NCBI RefSeq assembly: GCF_003217495.1
Contig: NZ_QJSW01000026.1
Location: 1 to 64,000, forward strand
Direction of reading: 5' to 3'
DNA length: 64,000 bases
Source: Paenibacillus barcinonensis
GTDB taxonomy: Bacteria > Bacillota > Bacilli > Paenibacillales > Paenibacillaceae
Shown here: piece after piece, positions 43,613-52,890 of the stretch
How the letters are laid out: each line of letters opens with the position of its first letter
How positions within the stretch are numbered: position 1 is the first letter of the stretch
The notes under the pieces: generated by a model
Told to the model about the DNA's origin: nothing
Databases searched by the model: none
The model's input: only the letters and a program-made list of their open reading frames with translations
Translations under genes and position numbers: made by a program

Positions 43613-44548
43613 TCATGCTTTGGAATGACTGACGAGCTCTTGTTTGTGATGGCTCAGATTCGTGCCCAGCACTCCGGCAATAATCAGAATTGCCCCGATG
43701 TAGTGATAACCCTGTACAGGCTCGTGCAGAATCAGCGCGCCGCCGGCGATAGATATGAGTGTGGACAGATTGCTGAATACACTGACACGCGAAGCCTCCA
43801 GATGTGTGAGCGCATAGCTGGACAGCAGCGTGGATACCATGGTGGACAGAATTGCGAGATAAGCAAGTGCGCCCAGATAGGACACATCTCCGAGCGGCTG
43901 AATGTAATCAGCCATTGATCCGGTGTAAGCATGGCGTATCAATGCAGCCGCATTAAACACAACGCAACCTACCATCAAGGTAACCCAGGTCAGCTCCAGC
44001 GGTTTATATTTTCGGGTGAGCGGTCTGGCCAGCACCCCGTACCCCGCAAAGCTGATCGCTGAGAACACCAGCAGTACAATACCCTGCATATTGCTCATCG
44101 ACATCCCGCTGCCCTTCATCGCAAAGATAAAAATGACACCAGCTACAGAAAGGAGCAGGGACATCTTTTGCACGATGGATGTGCGTTCCTTCAGAAAGAC
44201 TGAAGCCAGAACAAGCGTGAATACGGGCACCATAGCCTGGATAATACCTGCTTCCGATGAATTGGAGGTGACGAGTCCAAAGGCCTGAAAGGCAAAGAAC
44301 AGTACAGGCGAGAGCAATCCCAGCGGAATAATTCTCCACAGATCAGCCAGACGCAGATTAATCTTGATCCAGCCGAACAGCACAGGAATGCTGACAACGA
44401 TCAGGGACAGGGCGAAGCGATGGGCAAGCACATCAATGGGATGTGCGATAGTGACGGTCATTTTGACGAATAAAAAGGATAACCCGATAATCGCTGCATA
44501 CGCGACAGCCGCGATATAAGAGTAGGTTCGGTTGCGTGTAGTATTCAT
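43613..44548 (-). CDS. EamA/DMT family transporter
   Basis: The protein has 311 residues of ten predicted membrane helices in two five-helix halves, each with the EamA signature. Examples are AVAYAAIIGLSFLFVKMTV, LGLLSPVLFFAFQAFGL and ILIIAGVLGTNLSHHK. Such proteins export amino acids or other metabolites. It is divergent from the MocR regulator at 44724, which suggests that the regulator controls it. A GGAGGG ribosome-binding site precedes the ATG on the minus strand. The exact substrate is unknown; an amino acid or vitamin B6 link is possible given the MocR partner. Confidence 0.9.
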   Translation of the reverse strand: MNTTRNRTYSYIAAVAYAAIIGLSFLFVKMTVTIAHPIDVLAHRFALSLIVVSIPVLFGWIKINLRLADLWRIIPLGLLSPVLFFAFQAFGLVTSNSSEAGIIQAMVPVFTLVLASVFLKERTSIVQKMSLLLSVAGVIFIFAMKGSGMSMSNMQGIVLLVFSAISFAGYGVLARPLTRKYKPLELTWVTLMVGCVVFNAAALIRHAYTGSMADYIQPLGDVSYLGALAYLAILSTMVSTLLSSYALTHLEASRVSVFSNLSTLISIAGGALILHEPVQGYHYIGAILIIAGVLGTNLSHHKQELVSHSKA

Positions 44549-44666
44549 TCATTTTCCCTCCAGTGATGCGATATAGTCTTGGAATATGTGGGCACCCATT
44601 ATGCTAATACCTGTCAAGTGATGGAACATATGAGCCTTTCTTAATATACTTCTGCGGGCCTCATGC

Positions 44667-44702
44667 TACAATAGAGAAAAAGAATGATTGTACCGGTACA
44701 AT
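44667..44702 (+). promoter_or_regulatory. mocR promoter with a perfect 16-bp palindrome
   Basis: TGC followed by TACAAT (extended -10 at 44664-44672) puts the start near 44679. ATTGTACCGGTACAAT (44687-44702) is an exact palindrome, directly after the start and before the ribosome-binding site. It is a likely operator for MocR itself. Confidence 0.7.
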
Positions 44703-44723
44703 TCTGGGGAAGGAGTCGTTACG

Positions 44724-46163
44724 TTGAAAAAATATGAGAAGATCGCTCACGCCCTGCAAGAGTGGATTCAAGAGCAGATGGCACGACAGGACCGTCTTAA
44801 CTGGGACGACAAAGGGATCAGGCTACCGGCAGTCCGTGCTGTCGCTGATCAGTATCAATGCAGTGTCAGCACAGCTATTCGGGCATATGAATGGCTCGAA
44901 CAAAGACATCTGGTGTATGCCATTCCCCAATCCGGCTATTATGCAGTGCAGAATGGTACAGGGGCACAGGATATGGACTGGCAGGAACCACTGGATTTTG
45001 CTTCGGCGGCTCCCGATCCGAGAGTGTTTCCGTATGCGGATTTTCGGCATTGTATGGATCTGGCGATGAGACAGAAGCAGGACGAGCTATTTTTATACGG
45101 CACGCAGCAAGGGCTGCCTTCGTTGATTGCACTTTTACAGAAGCAGTTTGCAGATTATCAGGTATTCGCGAGAGTGGAGCAGTTTTTCATTACATCGGGG
45201 GTGCAGCAGGCACTGGCGGCACTGGCGTTAATGCCTTTTCCGGGCGGCAAAACAAAAGTGATGGTGGAATTGCCAACGTACCACAATATGCCGACGCTGC
45301 TGGAGAGTCTGAGGGTACCCGTTGCAGGTGTGCGAAGGACATTGGAGACAGGGCTGGACTGGGATTCGCTGGAGCGTCAGTTCGCGGCAGGAGATATCAA
45401 GTTTTTCTATGTGATGCCACGGTTTCACAATCCGATCGGAACCTCCATGACGGCAGTGGAGAAGAAAAGGTTACTTCGGCTTGCGCAGCGATATGACGTA
45501 TATCTGGTGGAGGATGACTATCTGGCAGATTTGGAGGACAGCGCAAGACAAGATCCGTTGTGGGCCTATGATACGCATGAGCGTGTTATTTATCTGAAAA
45601 GTTATTCCAAAATTCTGTTTCCCGGACTTCGTGTAGGGGTGACCGTTCTGCCGTCTGCCTTGGTATCCAGCTTTGGTTTGTACAAAAGAATGCTGGACAT
45701 CGACACATCTGTTCTGTCTCAAGCCGCACTGGAGGTGTATATTCACAGCGGCATGTTTGCCCATCATCGTAAAACAATCCGTAGCCGCTATGCCGCCCGT
45801 ATGCACATTGTGCACGAGCAGCTGGCGGCGTATCCATACTTTGCCCCGTTCCGGGATGCACCGCTTACAGGTGGGGAGCATACGGTTCTTCCCCTGCCAT
45901 GGGGAATACCGGCGCATACGTTGATGTCCCGGCTGGAGAGTCGGGGAATTCTGGTGGATACAACGGAACGATATTACCCTGTAGACATGAGGGAATGCGA
46001 GCGAGAGATGGGGATTGAAACGATGCTGCGCCTGAATATCTCCAACGTACCAAAGCAGCGAATAGAAGAGGGGATGCAGCAGATTCGGGAGGAGATTTTG
46101 AGACTGCAGCCCAAATCAATGCGTGAAGGAATCGAGTGTAGGCAGCAGGAAGATGAACAATGA
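44724..46163 (+). CDS. MocR/PdxR-like GntR regulator with aminotransferase domain
   Basis: The protein has 479 residues. The N-terminal GntR winged helix spans about 1-75 (GIRLPAVRAVADQYQCSVST, then AYEWLEQRHLVYAIPQSGYY). The rest is a class I aminotransferase-like domain that binds pyridoxal phosphate, with the Lys in VIYLKSYSKILFPGLRVGVT. Such regulators sense PLP, amino acids or GABA. The start TTG at 44724 has GAAGGAG 8 bases before; ATG at 44688 has no ribosome-binding site and overlaps the palindrome. It is divergent from the EamA transporter. The target and ligand are unknown. Confidence 0.92.
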   Translation: MKKYEKIAHALQEWIQEQMARQDRLNWDDKGIRLPAVRAVADQYQCSVSTAIRAYEWLEQRHLVYAIPQSGYYAVQNGTGAQDMDWQEPLDFASAAPDPRVFPYADFRHCMDLAMRQKQDELFLYGTQQGLPSLIALLQKQFADYQVFARVEQFFITSGVQQALAALALMPFPGGKTKVMVELPTYHNMPTLLESLRVPVAGVRRTLETGLDWDSLERQFAAGDIKFFYVMPRFHNPIGTSMTAVEKKRLLRLAQRYDVYLVEDDYLADLEDSARQDPLWAYDTHERVIYLKSYSKILFPGLRVGVTVLPSALVSSFGLYKRMLDIDTSVLSQAALEVYIHSGMFAHHRKTIRSRYAARMHIVHEQLAAYPYFAPFRDAPLTGGEHTVLPLPWGIPAHTLMSRLESRGILVDTTERYYPVDMRECEREMGIETMLRLNISNVPKQRIEEGMQQIREEILRLQPKSMREGIECRQQEDEQ

Positions 46164-46255
46164 GGCAGTGAAAGAAAACGGGAGATAGTGCTTTAAAAAT
46201 GAGAGGTAATTCAGTAAAAACGAGCGGTCGTTCAATAAAAGGATAAGTAGAAAGA

Positions 46256-46281
46256 AACCAGCCACTTGATTGTGGCTGGTT
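46256..46281. terminator. Hairpin downstream of mocR
   Basis: AACCAGCCAC (46256-46265) pairs exactly with GTGGCTGGTT (46272-46281). The plus side lacks a T run; the minus side reads TTTCTTTC, so it may terminate either strand. Confidence 0.55.
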
Positions 46282-46331
46282 CCTATACGAAAGTAACGCA
46301 TGGAAAGCATGGAGAGCAGGCTGGAAAATTC

Positions 46332-46524
46332 TAACGATCTCAGGAAGCCTTATTCACCGCTTTTGGAGCCGTTCTGAAATCTAACGATCCCAGAAGACGT
46401 TATTTCGCAAAATAACGTCAATGTTGTGTTCCGAAAGCCTGTTCTGGACGAAATAGCGTTACTGGGGATCGTTAGAATTGGATTTTGCCGAAAATGAGCC
46501 TAATAAGGCTTCTCCTGATCGTTA
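46332..46524. repeat. 193-bp dyad repeat element, copy 5
   Basis: Units lie at 46332-46355 (+), 46382-46405 (+), 46451-46474 (-) and 46501-46524 (-), the same offsets as copies 1 and 2. It is between convergent mocR and hemL. The rest of 46525-46771 has no gene I can support. Confidence 0.9.
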
Positions 46525-46771
46525 GAGCTACAAGTCAGCGATCTGAGCGTGAGCGAAAGGTGCGGCCTTCAGGACTGAACGCCATATTTCTCGCCCGATC
46601 TGACGCGTAGCGGAAGAGGAGAGCAGTTGATGCAACGCAACCTGCTTTTGTGTAAGTTAGTTGAGGATCTTCTACGCTCAGACTTATTGCGTAATGTAAA
46701 AAAATACTTAACCGTACACTGCGTTATTCACTTGCTATCCTGCCGCTGCCAGTGAGACCCTGCACCCAAAG

Positions 46772-48088
46772 TTACTCCTGTGCCATCGCCTTGAAGGAAG
46801 CCTCAGCAGCTTCCAGAGTTGCAGCAATGTCTGCATCTGTATGAGCGGTGGTGAGGAACCAGGCTTCATACTTCGATGGCGCGAGATTGATGCCGCGATT
46901 CAGCATATGGCGGAAGAAGGACGCGAAGCGTTCACCGTCCGTGTCTTGCGCGTGATCATAGTTTGTCACCGGATGGTTGCAGAAATGCGTGGAGAACGCG
47001 CCGCGAATCCGGTTGATCGTCAGATCAATGCCATGGCGGTCAGCGGAAGCCTGCAGACCAGCTGTCAGGTCCATGGCGAGACGCTCCATCTCCTCGTACA
47101 CGCCATCGCCTTGCAGCACTTCAAGGCAGGCGATACCTGCCGAGATGGATGCCGGGTTGCCTGCCATCGTTCCGGCTTGATATGCCGGGCCGAGCGGGGC
47201 CACCTGCTCCATCACATGTTTACGGCCGCCGTAAGCGCCAATCGGTAAGCCGCCGCCAATGATTTTGCCCAGTGCTGTAAGGTCGGGTTCAATCTCCGCA
47301 TGATTAGCCAGCCCAGTATACGTTTGCGTGGAACCATAATGGAAGCGGAACGCGGTAATCACCTCGTCATAGATGACAAGCGAGCCGTTCGCGCGTGTCA
47401 TCGCACATAAGCCTTCCAGGAAGCCAGGCTCGGGCATAACCATACCAAAGTTACCCACAATCGGCTCCACCATAACGGCAGCAACATCATCGCCCCAGCG
47501 TTCCAGCGCTTCCTTCAGTCCTTCCAGATCGTTATACGGAACGGTAATGACCTCGTGTGCGATGCTGGTCGGAATGCCGGCACTATCGGGAATGCCAAGC
47601 GTAGAAGGACCCGAACCGGCAGCTACCAGCACAAGGTCGGAGTGACCGTGATAACATCCAGCAAATTTCACAATTTTATTACGCTTCGTATACGCGCGAG
47701 CTACTCGGATCGTTGTCATGACAGCTTCCGTACCCGAATTGACAAAACGAACCTTGTCCATAGACGGAATAGCTTCTTTGAGCATTTTGGCAAGCTTGAT
47801 CTCAAGCTCGGTTGGCGTACCGTACAGCACACCATTCGCGGCAGCCTCGGTGATGGCTTTGGTAATATGAGGGTGGGCATGTCCGGTTACAATCGGGCCA
47901 TATGCCGCGAGATAATCAATGTATTGGTTGTCGTCAACATCCCAGAAGTGTGCACCTTGTGCTTTTTTCATAAAAACGGGCGCTCCGCCACCCACCGCTT
48001 TAAACGAGCGGGACGGGCTGTTTACTCCGCCTACAATGTGCTGCAGGGCTTCTGTATATAACAACTCAGAGTTTGTACGTGGATTCAT
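46772..48088 (-). CDS. hemL: Glutamate-1-semialdehyde 2,1-aminomutase
   Basis: HemL isomerises glutamate-1-semialdehyde to 5-aminolevulinate, a haem and tetrapyrrole precursor, using PLP. The protein has 438 residues. The Lys that binds PLP is in [20 protein letters not shown]. Other marks are [58 protein letters not shown] and [27 protein letters not shown] precedes the ATG on the minus strand. It stands alone, away from hemAXCDB, so it may be a second copy (the GsaB type). That distinction cannot be made here. Confidence 0.95.
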   Translation of the reverse strand: MNPRTNSELLYTEALQHIVGGVNSPSRSFKAVGGGAPVFMKKAQGAHFWDVDDNQYIDYLAAYGPIVTGHAHPHITKAITEAAANGVLYGTPTELEIKLAKMLKEAIPSMDKVRFVNSGTEAVMTTIRVARAYTKRNKIVKFAGCYHGHSDLVLVAAGSGPSTLGIPDSAGIPTSIAHEVITVPYNDLEGLKEALERWGDDVAAVMVEPIVGNFGMVMPEPGFLEGLCAMTRANGSLVIYDEVITAFRFHYGSTQTYTGLANHAEIEPDLTALGKIIGGGLPIGAYGGRKHVMEQVAPLGPAYQAGTMAGNPASISAGIACLEVLQGDGVYEEMERLAMDLTAGLQASADRHGIDLTINRIRGAFSTHFCNHPVTNYDHAQDTDGERFASFFRHMLNRGINLAPSKYEAWFLTTAHTDADIAATLEAAEASFKAMAQE

Positions 48089-48187
48089 GAGATAACTTCC
48101 TTTCCTTGTGTAGTTCCAAAGTTTATATGATCATAACATTGGAAGGATATGATTATTTTCGCATACTTTTGCGTTCAGGCATAGCAA

Positions 48188-48211
48188 AAGGGCAGCAATC
48201 AAGCTGCCCTT
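48188..48211 (-). terminator. Intrinsic terminator of the LCP gene
   Basis: AAGGGCAGC (48188-48196) pairs with GCTGCCCTT (48203-48211), then T-rich sequence on the minus strand. It is 124 bp beyond the LCP stop. Confidence 0.8.
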
Positions 48212-48334
48212 CAAAGAATGAATCCGTTCATTGCGGTGTGATAACCTCATCTAATATCTGAAACAATAATTCCAGTTGGCAAGTTAGCTTGGACCCGGCC
48301 GCTCCTTCAGATCATGATGTTTCACATGAAGGGG

Positions 48335-49375
48335 TCACTGTGCCGGCTGCTGTGAATTTTTCTCATTTCCGCTGGCTGTTTTGTCTTCCTTGTTTTGTGG
48401 TTCTTCGGTCTTGGCTGGCGGATGAATGATATCCTGTACATGCTGTTTCAGTTTTTCTTCGCTGGTTACAGACAACACCTGAGCACCGCCAGGTGTACGC
48501 TCTTCTTTCAGCAGATTCATTGGCGGAACCTGTTCACTGCCATTCATGCTGCTTTGGTAACCAAGCCCGCCGAGCTTCCACATGTCGGACAGCGTAAGGT
48601 TGGTGTCTACATATGGGTTCACTGCTTCCAAAATCGAAGGCAGCTTGGCAATCGTTGTGGTAGACTGCATCTTCGCCGTTACAGCTTTCAACAGCTCACG
48701 CTGGCGCTCGGAACGAGCAAAGTCAGACATCGCATCATGACGGAAACGAACATACATCAAGGCTGTTTTGCCATCGAGATGCTGGTATCCTTTTTTGAGA
48801 TCAATATCATATTCGTTATTGTCCGCTTTGCTTGTATAATGCATATCCTTCTCAACATCAAAATCTACACCGCCCACGGCATCAATCAATTTGATGAATC
48901 CTTGGAAATCGGTATACACATAATACTGAACAGGGATGCCGAGCAGGTCGCTCGCCGCCTCCATTGCGACATTCGGGCCATGGGTAATTGCAGTGTTAAT
49001 CCGGTCTTTACCATATCCGTCAATGTTGATATATGTGTCACGCAGAATGGAGAAGAGATTAATTTTTTTGGTTAACGGGTCAAGCGATACCACCATCATG
49101 CTGTCGGAACGGGGCACTTCCCCCTTTTTCAGGCCGCGTGCATCGACACCCATCACCAAAATATTAACGGTTTCCGTGCCTTCCCATTTTGGAGGGTCAG
49201 GTGTCTTCACTTTCTCTACATTTTCAATATTGGCAAATGGCGAGTCCTCGCCTTTCTTCTGCAAACCATCCAACTGATTAAGAATAGAACCGAAATAGTA
49301 AGATACGACTCCACCGACAATTAACACGAAGGCGGCGAGAGAGATCCATATGGTTCTCTTCGTCTTTCTGGTCAT
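48335..49375 (-). CDS. LytR-CpsA-Psr (LCP) family cell-wall protein
   Basis: The protein has 346 residues with one N-terminal membrane helix (about 9-32, IWISLAAFVLIVGGVVSYYF) and an extracellular LCP domain. Marks are VNILVMGVDARGLKKGEVPR, RSDSMMVVSLDPLTKKINLF, SILRDTYINIDGYGKDRINT, AITHGPNVAMEAASDLLGI and MYVRFRHDAMSDFARSERQR. LCP enzymes attach teichoic acid or other glycopolymers to peptidoglycan. The C-terminus is Lys, Glu and Gln rich. AAAGGAGAG precedes the ATG on the minus strand. It is monocistronic with terminator at 48188-48211. Confidence 0.94.
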   Translation of the reverse strand: MTRKTKRTIWISLAAFVLIVGGVVSYYFGSILNQLDGLQKKGEDSPFANIENVEKVKTPDPPKWEGTETVNILVMGVDARGLKKGEVPRSDSMMVVSLDPLTKKINLFSILRDTYINIDGYGKDRINTAITHGPNVAMEAASDLLGIPVQYYVYTDFQGFIKLIDAVGGVDFDVEKDMHYTSKADNNEYDIDLKKGYQHLDGKTALMYVRFRHDAMSDFARSERQRELLKAVTAKMQSTTTIAKLPSILEAVNPYVDTNLTLSDMWKLGGLGYQSSMNGSEQVPPMNLLKEERTPGGAQVLSVTSEEKLKQHVQDIIHPPAKTEEPQNKEDKTASGNEKNSQQPAQ

Positions 49376-49616
49376 GCTAGCTCTCCTTTGTAATTGAGAT
49401 AAAAAATAAACGAATTCAGAACATGTAAAGTTGCGAATTATCAGAACGTGTGAAGTTGCGGTTCAAGTCGAGGCTTTCCGTTCGCTTCCCCTCCAGACAC
49501 AAGGCAGAGGAGGCCGCCTCGAACTTTTTTTATAGCTTGCTGAATTTTGACTGTTACTATTATAATTTCTTTTTGGGCTACAAGCAATTTCAACAAAATC
49601 CAAGTGAGGTATAATC

Positions 49617-50663
49617 ATGCTGGCGATTGATGTCAAAGACTTGCGTAAGTCGTTTAACGTCCAGAAAAGCCGTGGCGGGCTAAAGGGCGCGTTTCAGGAT
49701 CTGTTCAAACGTCAATACCAGGAAGTATTGGCTGTGAATGATATTTCATTTCAGATACCGCAAGGCGAAATATGCGGATATATTGGAGAGAACGGTGCCG
49801 GAAAATCAACAACAATCAAGATGCTGACCGGCATTTTGGTGCCTACATCCGGGCACATATCCGTAGGTGGGTATGTTCCTTATCAGGAACGGGAGAAATT
49901 TGTCAAAAATATTGGTGTCGTGTTTGGACAGCGCAGCCAGCTATGGTGGGATATCGGCGTTATTGAATCCTTTCATCTGCTTCGCAAGGTATACCGTGTT
50001 GGAGAGCAGGATTTTCGTAAAAGGCTGGACGAGCTGGTCGAGCGTCTGCAATTACAGGAGCTGCTCAGTCGTCCGGTGCGTAAGCTCAGTCTCGGTCAGC
50101 GGATGCGGTGTGAACTGGTGGCGGCCTTGCTGCATAATCCGGGCATTGTGTTTCTGGATGAACCGACCATTGGTCTGGATATCGTGGTAAAGTCCGAGAT
50201 TCGGGAATTCCTGAAAGACATGAACGAGCAGCATGGTACAACGATCTTGCTGACCACACATGACTTGCAGGATATCGAGGCCTTGTGTTCGCGGGTAATC
50301 ATGCTGGATGCAGGAAGCATTATCTATGATGGTGGTCTGGATCATCTCAAGTCCCAGTGGGGTACAGAGAGGGAGGTTCGCTTCAAATTTGGCTCAGGTC
50401 ACAGCATCACCCAGATGCAGGAATGGACGGCTGCAATGCCTGTTCGCTGGACCGTAGAGAATGAGCTGTCTGCATCGGTGTGGATTCCGCTGGAGCTGAA
50501 CGTTTCGGATGTGCTTGCACGTGTAGTGGGTCAGGCCGATATTACCGACATTCAGATTATTGAGACGAATACGGACGAGATTGTGCGCAGCATCTACCAG
50601 TCCGGTTCTGCAGAACGTCCAGAGATTGTGTCGGCAGATAAAGAAGCGGTAGGTGCTACCTAA
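49617..50663 (+). CDS. ABC transporter ATPase (COG4586-like)
   Basis: The protein has 348 residues. Motifs are Walker A GENGAGKSTTIK, signature LSLGQRMRCELVAALL, Walker B IVFLDEPTIGLDI and switch His in TILLTTHDLQDIEALC. The C-terminal 100 residues form the extra domain typical of the three-gene COG4586/4587/3694 export system. It drives the two permeases at 50665 and 51464. GTGAGG lies about 7-13 bases upstream of the ATG. The gene begins an operon. The substrate is unknown; such systems are linked to lipids, drugs or daunorubicin-like compounds. Confidence 0.93.
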   Translation: MLAIDVKDLRKSFNVQKSRGGLKGAFQDLFKRQYQEVLAVNDISFQIPQGEICGYIGENGAGKSTTIKMLTGILVPTSGHISVGGYVPYQEREKFVKNIGVVFGQRSQLWWDIGVIESFHLLRKVYRVGEQDFRKRLDELVERLQLQELLSRPVRKLSLGQRMRCELVAALLHNPGIVFLDEPTIGLDIVVKSEIREFLKDMNEQHGTTILLTTHDLQDIEALCSRVIMLDAGSIIYDGGLDHLKSQWGTEREVRFKFGSGHSITQMQEWTAAMPVRWTVENELSASVWIPLELNVSDVLARVVGQADITDIQIIETNTDEIVRSIYQSGSAERPEIVSADKEAVGAT

Positions 50664-50664
50664 G

Positions 50665-51459
50665 ATGAACAGTGCATTTATTGATTTCATGCGCATTCGT
50701 TTTCTGACGATGCTTGCATATCGAGTCAATTATTATTCCGGCATTTTGATATATACGCTGAATATTGGCGTGTATTACTTTACGTGGCAAGCTATTTATG
50801 GCAGCAGCGGAGAGATTGGCGGTTTTACCGCGGCACAGATGACAACGTATGTTGCCGTCTCGTGGATGGCGCGTGCGTTTTATTTTAACAACCTGGATCG
50901 GGAAATTGCTGCGGACATTCGGGATGGCTCCATAGCCATTCAGTTTATAAGGCCGATTAATTACGTCATGGTCAAAATGATGCAGGGACTCGGCGAAGGC
51001 ATCTTCCGCTTCCTGCTGCTGATGATTCCAGGCATGCTCATTGCGATTCTGCTCTTCCCGGTGCAGCTTCCAACAGCGCCTTCGGCGTGGATTGGTTTTC
51101 TGGTCATGCTGTTTTTCAGTTTCCTGATTAATTCCCAGATTAATGTCATTACGGGACTGGCGGCGTTTTTCGTGGAAAATAATGAAGGCATGATGCGCAT
51201 GAAAAGGGTCGTGGTAGACCTGTTTTCGGGCTTGATTATTCCGATCAGTCTTTACCCGGACTGGATGTCCGCTATGATGAAGGTGCTGCCTTTTCAGGCC
51301 ATAACGTATCTGCCAGGCTCGGTATTCACAGGTAGAGTGCAAGGCACAGGCATCTGGAATGTTCTTGGTATTCAGGTGCTCTGGTTTGTTTTGCTGCTTT
51401 TGCCGATGGTGCTGATTTGGCGGCAGGCGCGCAAGCGCTTGTTCGTGCAAGGAGGATAA
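50665..51459 (+). CDS. ABC-2 type permease (COG4587-like)
   Basis: The protein has 264 residues with six membrane helices, beginning FIDFMRIRFLTMLAYRVNYY and then ILIYTLNIGVYYFTWQAIYG. It lacks the EAA loop of importers, as ABC-2 exporters do. It starts 1 base after the ATPase stop and is coupled to it. The ATG at 50665 is better than GTG at 50653, which lies inside the ATPase gene. It pairs with the next gene to form the pore. Confidence 0.88.
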   Translation: MNSAFIDFMRIRFLTMLAYRVNYYSGILIYTLNIGVYYFTWQAIYGSSGEIGGFTAAQMTTYVAVSWMARAFYFNNLDREIAADIRDGSIAIQFIRPINYVMVKMMQGLGEGIFRFLLLMIPGMLIAILLFPVQLPTAPSAWIGFLVMLFFSFLINSQINVITGLAAFFVENNEGMMRMKRVVVDLFSGLIIPISLYPDWMSAMMKVLPFQAITYLPGSVFTGRVQGTGIWNVLGIQVLWFVLLLLPMVLIWRQARKRLFVQGG

Positions 51460-51463
51460 CGGA

Positions 51464-52249
51464 ATGTACTATATGGGTCTGATCTGGGAATATTTAAAAA
51501 ACTATATGAAGACACGCCTTACCTACCGCGCTGACTTCTGGGTAGAGATTATCTCGGATTTGCTGTTTCAGGCGACCAATCTGATCTTTATCTTTGTCGT
51601 TTTCCGTCATACGGACAACCTCGGTGGCTGGAGTGAGGCGGAAGTGTTGTTTGTTTACGGGTACTTTATGGTGCCATACGGTATCTTTAGCTGTTTTATC
51701 AATCTATGGGGGTTCAGCGAGCGGTATATTGTCAAAGGGGAGATGGATCGCATTCTGACGCGTCCGGCACACAATCTGTTTCAGATTTTGCTGGAAAATG
51801 TGGACCCGCCCTCTCTCGTAGGCTCGTTCATCGGGCTGATCATTATGATCATCAGCGGTGCGGAGATGGGACTGGTGCTCGAGTGGTGGCATATTCCAGC
51901 GTTGATTATTCTGGCGATCAGTTCAGTTCTGATCTACGCGGGTATATATACCACACTGACATCGCTCTCCTTTTATTCGGATGCACCGACAGGCATTTTG
52001 CCACTGATGTATAACATTCAGGGATATGGACGGTATCCGGTCACGATCTATAACAGAGCGATTCAGGTGCTGCTCACCTGGATTATCCCGTTTGCCTTTG
52101 TGGGTATCTATCCGGCCGCTCTGTTTCTGGATCGTATCGAGATGCACCGCATGGCTCTGCTGACTCCAGTTATGGGGCTGGTGTTTGCAACGATCGGGCT
52201 GACCTTGTGGAACTTTGGGGTGAAGCGGTATCGGGGAGCAGGCTCATAG
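51464..52249 (+). CDS. ABC-2 type permease (COG3694-like)
   Basis: The protein has 261 residues with six membrane helices, such as ISDLLFQATNLIFIFVVFRH, VYGYFMVPYGIFSCFINLWG and LLTWIIPFAFVGIYPAALFL. AAGGAGG is about 7 bases before ATG 51464, 4 bases after the preceding stop. It is the third gene of the exporter operon and pairs with the COG4587-like permease. The family is uncharacterised in substrate. Confidence 0.88.
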   Translation: MYYMGLIWEYLKNYMKTRLTYRADFWVEIISDLLFQATNLIFIFVVFRHTDNLGGWSEAEVLFVYGYFMVPYGIFSCFINLWGFSERYIVKGEMDRILTRPAHNLFQILLENVDPPSLVGSFIGLIIMIISGAEMGLVLEWWHIPALIILAISSVLIYAGIYTTLTSLSFYSDAPTGILPLMYNIQGYGRYPVTIYNRAIQVLLTWIIPFAFVGIYPAALFLDRIEMHRMALLTPVMGLVFATIGLTLWNFGVKRYRGAGS

Positions 52250-52319
52250 TGGATTAAGGGTAATATGATACAGTAGGCTCTAGGGGTTGAATTTCATAAA
52301 TATTAAGGAGGACATGCGC

Positions 52320-52784
52320 ATGACTTTAAAAGAGGGTGTACAAGTACCGGATTTTGAGCTTCCATCCAGTTCGGGTGAGTCGGTGAAGCTGTCCGATTTA
52401 CGCGGTAAACGCGTGCTGATCTACTTTTATCCGAAAGACATGACCTCGGCGTGCACACAGCAAGCCTGTGACTTCCGTGACCGACATGAGGAGTTTCAGG
52501 GCTTGAACACGGTGATTCTGGGAATAAGCACTGATCCCATGAAGCAGCACGACAAATTTATTGCCAAATACGGTTTGCCTTTTATCCTGTTATCGGATGA
52601 GGAGCATGTGGTTGCCGAGCAGTTTGGTGCGTGGCAGATGAAGAAAATGTATGGCAAGGAGTATATGGGCATTGTGCGTTCCACCTTCCTGCTGGATGAA
52701 GAGGGCAATTTGATCAAGCAATGGACCAAGGTTCGTGTGAAGGGACATATTGAAGAGGCGCTGGAGACGGTTAAGGCGCTGTAA
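52320..52784 (+). CDS. bcp: Thioredoxin-dependent thiol peroxidase (Bcp)
   Basis: This is a 154-residue peroxiredoxin of the BCP/PrxQ group that reduces hydrogen and organic peroxides. The peroxidatic Cys45 and resolving Cys50 are in KDMTSACTQQACDFRDRHE. Family marks are VPDFELPSSSGESVKLSDLR and KRVLIYFYPKD. The start ATG at 52320 has AAGGAGG at 52305-52311; a nearer ATG at 52314 is too close to that site. It is 70 bp downstream of the exporter operon and separate in function. A terminator region follows (52817-52892). Confidence 0.95.
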   Translation: MTLKEGVQVPDFELPSSSGESVKLSDLRGKRVLIYFYPKDMTSACTQQACDFRDRHEEFQGLNTVILGISTDPMKQHDKFIAKYGLPFILLSDEEHVVAEQFGAWQMKKMYGKEYMGIVRSTFLLDEEGNLIKQWTKVRVKGHIEEALETVKAL

Positions 52785-52816
52785 GCTCCGATAATTCATT
52801 CTCTGTAAAAAAAAGA

Positions 52817-52834
52817 GCCCTGTTAAAACAGGGC
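52817..52834 (-). terminator. First hairpin after the ger operon
   Basis: GCCCTGT (52817-52823) pairs with ACAGGGC (52828-52834) with T run on the minus strand. It ends the ger operon and is also beyond bcp. Confidence 0.8.
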
Positions 52835-52842
52835 AGAACTAT

Positions 52843-52890
52843 AAACAGGCTGTATTCCGATGGACAGGATTCCATTCGAATGCAGCCTGT
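52843..52890. terminator. Long stem between bcp and the ger operon
   Basis: AAACAGGCTG (from 52843) pairs with CAGCCTGTTT (to about 52890), with ATTC/GAAT further in. It borders the stop of the ger operon and could terminate both strands. Confidence 0.65.

Noticed and set aside
48319-48335. GTTTCA-like sequence near the LCP gene end tested as IclR site
   Set aside because: The half-sites TTTCA and TGAA are spaced differently from the 17-bp dyad, and it lies at a gene end.
50656-51450. 264-codon minus-strand frame opposite the exporter permease
   Set aside because: It is antisense to a membrane protein and His/Gln/Arg rich, a known artefact of reversed hydrophobic codons.
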